DNA from: Kipferlia bialata
Taxonomy: Eukaryota; Fornicata
NCBI GenBank assembly: GCA_003568945.1
Contig: BDIP01000363.1
Coordinates: 1 to 20,670 of the forward strand
DNA: 20,670 nucleotides
Direction of reading: 5' to 3'
Of this stretch, positions 1 through 9,252 are shown piece by piece; position 1 is the stretch's first letter; every line of letters begins with the position of its first letter. Under the pieces are notes generated by a model that was not told the DNA's origin, made no database searches, and saw only the letters and a list, made by a program, of their open reading frames with translations. The position numbers were made by a program, and so were the translations under genes.

Positions 1-43
<43 letters not shown>
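1..43. repeat. poly-G run at the window/contig edge
   Basis: Forty-three consecutive G residues begin the window and are followed directly by an intron of gene A. On the coding strand of that gene this is a poly-C run inside an intron. It either marks a real C-rich intronic tract or a low-quality contig end. The remaining exons of gene A must lie beyond it. Confidence 0.9.
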
Positions 44-46
<3 letters not shown>

Positions 47-100
47 GTACCAATGCACCGAAACTATATGTTGTCTACACAGTAGCACACTATGCGCTAC

Positions 101-192
101 CTCTCGTGCAGGTACACTGGCACTCTGGAGTGGCCAAAGGAGGCAATGTTCTTGAGGGTCTCTGGGGTGAGGAAGGGGGAGAGGGGGTCAAT

Positions 193-224
<32 letters not shown>

Positions 225-1745
225 CTATATGCACCCAGTACCTCTATCCAGGTTCCAGTCGAGGCTGAGCATGAACACCTCCTCCAGGGGGGTCATGGCA
301 TGCTTCACATTCTTGCCTGGGGGGTTACAGGGGCCTAATACTATATATACAATGGGTTAGGGGGGATAGAGAGAGACAGAGAGAGAGAGAGAGAGGGAGA
401 TCCCGTACCGGACATGGCCATGGCTCCCCTGATGATCATGATCTCGTCATAGGTCAGAGCATCCCTGCCACGCCTGGGTTAATGAATGAAGGGAGAAGGG
501 GGGAGTAGATGTGTGTATACACTTGTGTGAATGTACATATATCTGTCTGTATATATACCTGTTGTCCTTGGCTGCCTTGTGCTCTCTCAGCACACCTGGC
601 AGGTCATCGGCCTGGGGGGCCTGACAGTCAGCACGTAGTTACATAGTATAACACGTATGCTGTACTATTATAGCAAGGGGGGGGGCTGGCAGACAGCGCA
701 GACAGGTATATATACACAGAGAGAGAGCTACAACCACCCAACAGCACTAACCTGCTGGAAGGACCCGTCTCCGTGGAACTTGATGAGCTCAGCCAGCTCT
801 CTCCTGCAGTGTCAGACATATAAAGTAAAGAGTACACTAGTAGTAGAGGCCAATGATTACAGTACCTCTGGAAGTAGTGCTCCTCGTGTCCCAGCAGCTT
901 GTCGAGGCATATGGCGATAGGCTTGGATATGGGGTAGGACACAGTCATCAGGAAGTTGACGATGGGGGCGCAGAAGGAGCCAATCTCAAGGCCATATCTG
1001 AAGGTCAGGTTGGTGTTACAGTAGTAGAGAAATTACCACATCCTGCAAACACCCCTAGTGTATGGGTGTATGTATGTGAGTATGTGATCTACCCTCTAGT
1101 ACCTGGAGCATGCGGCCTGGGGGATGACCTCTCCGAACATAAGAACGGCACTCACGGATATGAGCACAGCGGCAACCTCTCCCACAACCTTGTCCAGACA
1201 GATGGGAAGGGCTGGGGGTGAGGGGGGGAGAAAGGTATCACCGAAACACCTCTAAGGCACTCTGGCATATCCACAGGAATATAATAGAGTGACTACATAA
1301 TATATAATGTAAAGATGATCATGCGGCACCGAAGGAGGGAGACCGAAACCGACCCTGAAGAAGAGAGAATCAACGAACAATACACCACACCCCGCTAAGT
1401 TCAATGTATATAAGAGTGTATGTGTGTGCCCCCATACCCTCCATAGCCAGGGCGTTCATCAGGAGCAGGGTGACCAGAAGCAGGTGGTGGTCCTTGATAA
1501 CAACAAGCACCCTCTTGGCATGCCTGGCCTCCTTGGCGGTGCCTGTCTCAATGATGATCTTCAGCTTCATGTCATCCATCGACAGCAGACCCAGGTTCAG
1601 TCCTGGGTGAGAGACAGAGCGGGAAAGACCCAAAACATCAGCAAAAGGTCGTACCTGAGCACAGACCGGCAAAACACACCAGACATGTGGAAGCAATGAT
1701 GTAGAGGATTGGATCCTCCACAATCTCTTCTTCTTCTCCTAGCAT
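101..1745 (-). CDS. CNNM/Mam3-family DUF21-CBS membrane protein, 9 exons, 3' end missing
   Basis: This gene encodes the N-terminal ~270 residues of a cyclin M/Mam3-type protein (DUF21 membrane domain followed by a CBS pair), a family linked to Mg2+ and other divalent-metal transport across membranes. Exons read on the minus strand: 1745-1655, 1602-1438, 1211-1103, 997-866, 803-752, 620-559, 473-409, 316-242, 161-101; all phases join. The start MLGEEEE precedes the first membrane segment (about residues 12-32). Diagnostic stretches are FAGLCSGLNLGLLSMD, HHLLLVTLLLMNALAMEALP, ICLDKVVGEVAA and FGEVIPQAACSRYGL in DUF21. LTYDEIMIIRGAMAMS and HAMTPLEEVFMLSLD lead into the CBS region, then FGHSRVPVYLHER. 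The second half of the CBS pair would lie past the poly-G edge. Family assignment is firm; the transported ion is not known from sequence. Confidence 0.93.
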
Positions 1746-1873
1746 AGCTCACTGGCTGCCACAGAGCGGCGTCCTGACTGATCTCGGTACGACCGTTGAA
1801 TGGTCTCTACCCCCTCGAGGTTTTTGTCATTTTGAGTCAACTGACACTCTGTTTTATTTATAGGTCTAAGGCA
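1746..1873. promoter_or_regulatory. divergent intergenic spacer between two head-to-head genes
   Basis: Only 128 nt separate the start codon of the CNNM-like gene (minus) from the first in-frame ATG of the phosphotransferase-like gene (plus), so any promoters must overlap here. No TATA box or other named element is convincing. An in-frame open stretch before 1874 has no ATG and is probably untranslated. Confidence 0.4.
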
Positions 1874-3139
1874 ATGGTGAGGTCCGAAGAGGCTTATTCC
1901 GCCGTAAAAGCGCATCTCTATGAAGAGTATGGGTCTTTATTCGCATTGGACTCGAGAGCGGTCCCAGATAACAGTGCTGTACCGCATCTAGTGGTGCATC
2001 CTATCAAGGGTCAGGGGTGGAACGCAGTGTCTGTTATAGTGACCGTCCATGGCCCTGACAGTGAGGAAGTGGGGACCACAGGAGACGGCGGGAGAGAGAA
2101 GAAGGAGTACTTTGTGAAGCTGTGGTCCCCAGACTCGAGGGAGAGACCAAAACAGTTGAAGGAGGCATACACCATTTACCAGTCTCTGTCACAGCACTTG
2201 TCACACGGTACAGAGGGACATGATGTACATGGTGGTGTTCCCATGGTTCTGTTACCTACTCTCTTCTGTAGTGACAGGGGGGAGTGTGTGACCACGATAC
2301 ATGTACGTTCAACACAAGAAGCTGCACAACCAAGAGATGAGTGCAGTCCATCCTTCGACCAGTACAGTGTGTGTGTGTTTCAGAGTGTGAGTGGAGCCAT
2401 GCCTGTCAGTCCAGACCAGTGGGAGGGGAGTGAGACGGAGGTGGACATACAGCGTGGTGTCGCCCGGTTACTGAGAGACATGCGACTCCTCTGCCAGACC
2501 TGCCTATCAGACACCCCTGTACTGCCATACATACAGCAGTGGAGACAGGAGATGGGTGAGATAGCCCTGGGTCTAGAGGGCATACCCCCTGGCACATTCA
2601 GTGTCAACGCACATAGGGTGGCCTCAAGTATCATGCACCTCCTGGAGACTGTGTATGGGAGTGACAGTGAGGAGTCTTACACATGCAAGGAGTGCACATA
2701 TTCCCACCGTGACCTGTCCTACTGGAACCTTATATGGGGCACACCCTCCACAGAGTCAGAGATTATGCCTGACAAGTCGGATCGGCAAGAACCCTCCCTC
2801 TACCTCACCGACTTCGACAGGCTCTGTGTGGCCCCCCCTGAGCTAGACCTGGTCTTCCTATCTGCATACACCCCTACCACCCCCTGTGACATGGGTAGTA
2901 GGCGGCTTAGTGTCCTTGGTGATTCAGGGTTGGACAGTACAGATGCCCCTCTCAGACCAGGTATATATGCGTACAGGCTGTGTTGTCTGTGGAGGCATGG
3001 CGAGGACCTGCTTGACATATACAGACGCATGGCTAAGGGAGGGATAGAGAGTCAGGGGAGTAGCAGCCTCAAGGAGGTGGCCAATGAGTACATCGTCCCA
3101 GCCATTGAGGCGGTATTGGATACTGAGGAGGTTGTATAG
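1874..3139 (+). CDS. phosphotransferase/choline-kinase-like (APH fold) protein, intronless
   Basis: This single uninterrupted frame of 421 residues has the landmarks of the aminoglycoside-phosphotransferase/choline-kinase fold. A probable ATP-contacting lysine lies in YFVKLW (about residue 82). The catalytic-loop motif HRDLSYWNLIW (about 278-288) matches the family's HxDxxxxN pattern. The metal-binding loop is DFDRL (about 313) followed by a P-x-x-DL element (ELDLVFL, about 323). The substrate is unknown: small-molecule kinase, fructosamine-kinase-like or choline-kinase-like roles are all possible. The start at 1874 is the first in-frame ATG; upstream in-frame codons include only a TTG. It is notable for having no introns while the flanking genes have 9 or more, which could mean retroposition, transfer or a lineage-specific family. 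It ends about 60 nt before the 3' end of the convergent gene B. Confidence 0.75.
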   Translation: MVRSEEAYSAVKAHLYEEYGSLFALDSRAVPDNSAVPHLVVHPIKGQGWNAVSVIVTVHGPDSEEVGTTGDGGREKKEYFVKLWSPDSRERPKQLKEAYTIYQSLSQHLSHGTEGHDVHGGVPMVLLPTLFCSDRGECVTTIHVRSTQEAAQPRDECSPSFDQYSVCVFQSVSGAMPVSPDQWEGSETEVDIQRGVARLLRDMRLLCQTCLSDTPVLPYIQQWRQEMGEIALGLEGIPPGTFSVNAHRVASSIMHLLETVYGSDSEESYTCKECTYSHRDLSYWNLIWGTPSTESEIMPDKSDRQEPSLYLTDFDRLCVAPPELDLVFLSAYTPTTPCDMGSRRLSVLGDSGLDSTDAPLRPGIYAYRLCCLWRHGEDLLDIYRRMAKGGIESQGSSSLKEVANEYIVPAIEAVLDTEEVV

Positions 3140-3200
3140 GTGTCACTGTGACGCAACCATGCACCATATCTATTGGCATCCACACCCATGCCCCCCCCCC

Positions 3201-5609
3201 TCACTCGAACTGGGCCACCATCTGGAGCGCATCCACCGCCAGAGTGACCCCAGCCAGTATGTCACCCACATCCACCAGACCACTCTCAGTGACACTGTTG
3301 GTGATGTGGACGGGCACCTCCACCCTCACCCCGGTGGGGCACATGCACTCCCCTTCTCTCTCCCCCTTGCCTAGGTCCTCCCTCCACACCGTAGTGACAC
3401 ACTCCGAGCTAGCCACGCCATCCCCTGCCCCCACCCTCTGTGCTAGTGCTCTATTCAACTCATGGGAGGAGTGGGGGCCTACAGCCAGCAGGGCACCCCC
3501 TCCCATGGCACCTGAGCCTGTGCCTGGGGGTGATTAGGGGTGTTAGGAGGATATATGTGTTTGTATATACCTATCTGCACCCATGTGTCGTTGATGTCAC
3601 TCAGCGTGTACTCAATGTCTCGGTACCCAGCCCTCTCCATGTCTCCCTCTCTCTCCCGCCTCAGTGCTGTACGCATCGCACCTGGTGTAGGAACTGAGTT
3701 CAACACATGTAGTGTATTGACGTATGTGTGCCACGTACCTATGCTAGGGCCTGCCATGAATAGTACATTGACACTCGAGTGCAGCAGCTTCTCCCCGTCT
3801 GTCTCCACAGTGGTATCATCCACGGCATCCCTAGGGGGTGGGAACGAGAGGTCTTGATGGTATAGAGATAGATCGTGTAGAAACCCCACCTTCTCTGGAG
3901 GCAGGATGTGACAAGCAGCATTGCCACCAGAGACACCACGGCGGGGAGAGACCTTTGTGCCAGTAGCACTGCCCTGTTGTCTATGGAGTCCTCGTTGATG
4001 CGCTCCACAGTGCCTGGGTTAGTAAGCATAGTATAAAGGACATGTCTGTCGACCCCTGACCTGAGCCTAGAGACACCGGCGCCCCCACCCTGACCCCCAT
4101 ATCCTCCGAGTCCTGGTATGACAGCGACCCCACGTCCAGGGACAGACCCCCTCCCTCTGTGTCTCTGTACACCATGCCTGTCACCCATGTGCCTGTCACA
4201 CCTAGCAGATCGGCACTCACCCCAGTGGGTATGTGTCCATGGCCAGTGGCGTCTGATGGTACTGAGAGTCGCACGGCACCTGACCTAGGACACACATGCT
4301 ATGGGGTTATTGGAATTTTCTGTGGTAGTGTGGTAGTTGAGAGTCTTATAGAAGAAGGAGATATGTATGTGTCCAAACATACCGTGACCACTCCCCCCAC
4401 ATCCCCTCCCACCACTGCCAGTACCACTGTTTTGCCACCCCTAGACAGATACCCCTTCTCCCACCCCCCGCCATCCTCTCTCTCCTCATGTGACCACTCT
4501 CCACGGACCGGCAGCACCATCACGACCTACTCAGTCAGTGTCTAATAGATATCAGAGAGTAAGAGAATATGAGATTGTCCACCGCACCTTCCCCGACTGG
4601 TCTATCTTGACTCTGTTGGGTGCTGTGTCTGGGTCACTGTTGGCCAGGACGTCCCTAGCCATGTCGGCTACCACTGTAGTGCGGGTACTCTCGCAGACAC
4701 TGTTGCGAGGGGCTTTCTCTGTGTTAGTGATAGAAGATCAGGACCTAGCAAACATCAGCATAGACACAGTGTAAGAGTAGCAATAGATTCCGGTATTGAA
4801 CTCACTCTCAGACTCTTAGTCTAGGTGAAGAGTATTCACTGAAGACTGCTCTGTCGACAAACAATATTCAGGTATCAGTGAGAGATGCTCGAGAGAATGT
4901 GAGTAGTGAAACTGTTCTGATTGTTATCCCTGTGAGTTTGACACTCAAACATGGAACTCTCAATGTGGCCTACCTGCGATGATACGCTGGAACCACTCTA
5001 GTATGCGATCACTGTCCTAGGGTTAGAGGCACTTGACATAGCCTATGTAAATGTCAGAATGATAACACATCTACCAGTGACTCTTGAGCCTCAAGTTGAG
5101 GTGCTTTAGTATAAGACCGGTTTGCAAACCATTCGACCATTCGTGTAGTTCCTAATTAGAGATATTGCATAAGTATATGTAGTTTTGCTTGAATATATGT
5201 AGCAGACAGTATACCAAGTACCTGTCCCATCATAGCTGTGCATATCTCGTCGAGGGATGTGATCACCATGTCTGGCTGTCCATTCTCCTCAGACATCTCC
5301 ACTCTGGGCTGAGACCCTGTGCCGCCCTGTAGCACACTGACCCCCCCTACACTGGTGTCTGGCAGTGGCCAGGGCTGGGTACCAGTCTGTATAGGAACAG
5401 GGGCAGAGGTGGACGTAGGGGGGAGGGAGGGGACGGGAGGAACCCCGGCAAGAGAGAGTCTCCGAGCCTTTGCTATCTCTTTCTATGTAAGTAGAAGGGA
5501 CTCCCACTGTCAATACTATAGGGTGTATATGTGGTAGGCAGACCAACTTGTTGTAGAGAGAGAGAGCATTTGCATTGTCCGTGCGAGAGCTGAACGTGCG
5601 ATAGATATC
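3201..5609 (-). CDS. unrecognised multi-exon protein (gene B)
   Basis: Ten exons on the minus strand form one continuous frame of 510 codons plus stop: 5609-5544, 5482-5222, 5016-4974, 4718-4588, 4526-4383, 4298-4061, 4013-3890, 3830-3739, 3681-3571, 3523-3201. Acceptors mostly carry the CTNAC-YAG motif (for example CTAACCCTAG before 5016). The first two exons encode a helical start (ALSLYNKLKEIAKARRL) and a Pro/Ser/Thr-rich linker; the middle is beta-rich with many Val/Gly. A hydrophobic stretch SLPAVVSLVAMLLVTSC could be membrane-associated. I recognise no family. The translation start is unresolved: no ATG precedes the first exon in frame, and the first internal methionine (MSEENGQPDM, codon at 5296) is the most economical start. 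If so, the earlier exon sequence is leader. It lies just downstream of p62 on the same strand, 67 nt from that stop. Confidence 0.65.
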
Positions 5610-5676
5610 CTAACTTGTCACTATACAGTACCCAACACTCAACTGCACTGACACTACAGTTCCATCAGGAGGGTCT

Positions 5677-8600
5677 CTATTCAGCCTCCATCTCTCCCTC
5701 CTCATCCTCCTCATACTGTGTGACACTACTCAGCCACCCGTCGCCATATTGCTGGGCCCTGAGGGTAAAGGGTGGTACATGTCATACAACAAGAGAATAG
5801 ATATGGATATATATCCCACCTTGCCAGCAGCACATCGCTCAGCTGCTTGAATAAGGGTCCAAACGACGCAAACTTGGGTACTTGTGCTAAGGCCGTGAGG
5901 TGCTGGCGGTAGTGCTCAACCTGGTGGTCAGATACCAACTGGGACCAGAACGCAGAGGGTTCTACGCAAAAGTATGAGGTGCTCTCTGAACATACTTCTC
6001 AATGTAAAATGAAACATGTATAACACTAAACATATGCGAATGGCTACCTTCTTCGTCGCTGCATCCACCCTGAGAATGAATGCCTCGTCTCTCACACACC
6101 TGAGCTCCTGGGGTGAGACAGGCAGATACCTACACACACATACACGGCAGAGTGATATATATATATATATATATATGGACCACTTGCAAAGACGCTCCAC
6201 ATATGTACATGCACAACCCACCCCGTAGTCTCCTCCAATGACCAGTCTATAGAGGACAGAGGCGGCGTCGAAGCTGGCCTAGGGTGAGGGGGCAGTATGT
6301 CAGTTGTATATATAGGTACACATACCCTGACTAGCACTCTTGTGTCAGTCGTATAAATGTGTATAAATACACAGTCTACGAGAAACCTCACCTGGATTAA
6401 CCCCGCCCCCTTCTCCCCCTTGAGCTGTGCAATGAGAGACCCGGACCTCACGGAGTCACCACCCACGGAGGCAGCCTCTAGAGAGTGAGGATAGGTGGCA
6501 CACGGTAACAGTAGTCATACATACTCTAGTCCTCGTACTGTGTATACCATACACATACATGTATACATAGAGAGAGACACGTACCGAGTGCCGCCTGGCA
6601 TGCCGCAGGTGGTGCAGGCCACGTCATGTCCTGGCTGGCCTTGTCTACACTGTCCTGGGGCATGCCCTGCTGGGCCTTAAGGGCATGCAGGTGGCTGGGG
6701 TGAGTACATACACGACATATACATATATATTAAATATACATATATATATATTCATTATATATATTTGACGGACCAGAGATATGGAGAGTAAGAACTACAT
6801 GTCCTTCTGGTATGTAGGTGGCTGGGGTATATATATATATATATATATTTGACGGACTAAAGACATATAGAGTAAGAACGACACGCTCTGCTGGGTATGT
6901 AGGTGGCTGGGGTTAACACTACAGAGATAGAGAGAGTGCAGTGTATTATACATATCACAAGAGCTGGCTGGAGTGAGGCAGAGATGGACATAGTATTTAC
7001 AGGGAACGTCATACACCAACAATGTGATAACAGGTGGAGAGAAAAGAGACTATATGAAACACCCGTACCTCTTGATGAGCTCTGCCTGAGATGCCTGCCC
7101 CCCCTTCACCACCGGTGTCTGACGCCTGGGTATCCTGATGTCCATGGCAGGGGATGGGTGGGGCATGTCAAGGGGGGCAGAGTCTATGAGGCCACTGCTC
7201 TGCATCACTACGTCACCCAATAGATCAACACCCGCAGCCTCTCTCTCCCTCTCCCTCTCCCTCTCCTCCAGCATCTCTCTCTCGTGGGACCCGTCAATGT
7301 GGCTCTGCCTATCCACACCAGTCAGATGCTGGGGTTACGAGTAGTCTGAAGACACACCATTGACAGACTCGGTATCAATGTAACTCGCATACAATTACCA
7401 ACTGCATAATCCATATGAAAATAGTGATACAGGTATATTTCTGGTAGACTGAAAAGTAGACGTCTGTAGAACATGTACTGTCCCACCCACCTCCAGGACT
7501 ATGGCACTGTGCGTCATGAGTTGGGCCATGAGGAGCTTGGCACTGGGGGGTGAGGGCAGGATGGGGAATATATACATAGATGCACATACACACTATAAAC
7601 TCCATCTATGTACATACACATAACCTATACCTCTGTGTTGTGGATGAGACCCCAGACACGTCGGGGCCTACCCCATAGGGGGTGTGGCCTGGGGTCAGTG
7701 GGGACACGGGGCAGGTATACATAGAAATCAAAGTAGTATTATGTGTTGAGAGAGAGTATATATAGTCTCCGCCATGCACCTGGCGTGTATATCTGGTCCT
7801 TGGCGGTGTACAGTGGTGTCTCGAATATGTTCTCTGGCGTGTGTGTCACTGCCAGCCTTGATGATGCCTCCTCAGTATCCAGGGCATAGGTGTCATCCAT
7901 GTGCAACTTCCTGGAAGGGTAAGGCTATCGGTAGAGTATATGATATATGGTAATGCCTCTTCTGACCGAATCACAGTCCATGTGACACTACCTGAAGTCC
8001 TCTCTGAACACACTGCCCGTGTTGTACTCTGAGGCATGCATGATACGCTCATAGGCCTCAACAAGGGTGGCGGTGTTGCCAAGGGCATTGCTGCCTGGGG
8101 GGTAGGCATATAATCCACAGCACAGTTCCAGAGTACCGACTCCTAGGATACAGTTAGATAGTACACCTATGGTATATAGTACTCATACCTAGTCCGATGG
8201 CATTGGCGATGTTCTCTGCCTGGTTCTTACTCCTGCCCTTACCACCGTGGGTCCTAGGGGTGAGGGGGGTACAAGGGTGGACTCATATACAAGTATATAC
8301 ACACACACACACACCATGTCCCACCTGTCGTAGAATGACGCCACGTACAGTGCCCAGAACTGGGTGTCAGACAGAGGGGCACCCGTCTTCTGCACAAGTC
8401 TGGGATGAGAGAGAGAGAGAGAGAGAGAGAGGGAGAACATGAATGAAGCATACGATACGCACCTCTTGTACAGCTGCTTCACACTGGGTCTCTCCCCCAG
8501 CACCTGTTCTCTCAGTCCGTCAGGCACATACAGACGGTCCTCGGTCCTGACACGTCAGTGGGGTGGGTTCAAGTGTATACTATACGACGTCAATATATCA

Positions 8601-9100
8601 AGAGGGCACACTCTGACACTATAACAGAGTGGGAGTACTATATATACTGACACCAATGTCCACCAACCTGTGCCACACAAAGCAGTTGGTGCTCCTGGCC
8701 ACCTGGGCACCAGACTGAGAGTCACCTAGGGGTGAGAGGTATCCATGAGAGTGTAAGTGCTCTGGCTAAACCCTATATAGATATATATGTATATATATGT
8801 ATATATGTATATAGCTTCCATGCACAATGTGTGTCGTACCCACGCTGACTGGGATGAGTGACACCAGTCTCGAGGGCATGGGGTGGGTCTGCTTGCCCTG
8901 GAGGTGGTCCAGCCTGGGGGGAGAGAGGGGAGGGGGGGAGGGAGAGAGGGAGAGAGGGAGAGAGAGCTGTTGTTGTGAATTACTACACATGTAACCAAAG
9001 GATATTCATACCCATCCATACCTAGCTCTCTCCGTGCCGTGCACTGCCCAGAAGTCATCCTCGGCCATCCCACCCTCGGTCACGAGCCACTTCCAACTCC
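5677..9100 (-). CDS. TFIIH core subunit p62/Tfb1, N-terminus missing, 17 exons
   Basis: This is a divergent homologue of TFIIH subunit Tfb1/p62 (GTF2H1), which works in transcription initiation and nucleotide-excision repair. Minus-strand exons: 9100-9022, 8913-8840, 8725-8668, 8546-8463, 8399-8325, 8253-8189, 8094-7992, 7910-7780, 7688-7631, 7542-7491, 7328-7069, 6694-6585, 6477-6392, 6278-6222, 6107-6048, 5983-5820, 5758-5677. They give 531 in-frame residues. BSD1 is seen as GGMAEDDFWAV and BSD2 as GAPLSDTQFWALYVASFYDR. KNQAENIANAIGLGSNALG follows, and MTHSAIVLEHL matches the family's NHHSAMVL element. The C-terminal FWSQLVSDHQVEHY helix region parallels the family's C-terminal helices. The 7328-7069 exon includes an Arg/Glu run. 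The acceptor at 5983 lacks the usual branch motif. The N-terminal PH domain and start codon are absent: the first visible exon is preceded by an acceptor and then by the G/C homopolymer block. Confidence 0.85.
6800..6906 (-). repeat. two acceptor-side exon echoes in a p62 intron
   Basis: In the intron before the 6694-6585 exon, the acceptor and first ~11 nt of that exon (CCCCAG then CCACCTGCATG on the minus strand) recur at 6821-6811 and 6906-6896 as CCACCTACATA. The flanks of the two echoes are themselves a tandem duplication of about 84 nt (TTTGACGGAC at 6767 and 6848). The outer copy keeps TTAACCCCAG, a complete branch-acceptor signal. Confidence 0.7.
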
Positions 9101-9164
9101 CTGGGGGATGAGGGATTGGAGAGTAAGTAGGAAGGGGGAAGGCAAAGAGAGAGAGCGGTGGGGA

Positions 9165-9192
9165 GGGGGGGGGGGGGGGGGGTTTAAACAAA

Positions 9193-9228
<36 letters not shown>
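9165..9228. repeat. G18 - TTTAAACAAAAA - C34 homopolymer block
   Basis: Eighteen G, a 12-nt AT-rich spacer and 34 C form a near hairpin between two divergent genes. Both flanking exons (p62 at 9100 and gene C at 9253) begin directly after an intron acceptor, so each gene's missing 5' exons should be where the other gene lies. This makes a contig misjoin or an unresolved gap more likely than a natural spacer. The block resembles the poly-G run at the window edge. Confidence 0.8.
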
Positions 9229-9229
<1 letters not shown>

Positions 9230-9252
9230 CCCTCCTCCCCTTCTTACCCCAG

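Noticed and set aside
1796-1873. N-terminal extension of the phosphotransferase-like protein with a hydrophobic stretch
   Set aside because: The open frame before 1874 has only a TTG, not an ATG, and lies in the short divergent spacer.
5085-5150. tRNA-like segment on the minus strand (TGGTCGAATGG resembles an A box)
   Set aside because: No convincing B box, anticodon stem or acceptor pairing can be drawn; it sits in a gene B intron.
5563-5758. Joining p62 and gene B into one protein through a GC-AG intron near 5685
   Set aside because: The p62 frame ends naturally after the conserved C-terminal helices with an acidic tail and TAG; no GT donor exists there and a fusion has no support.
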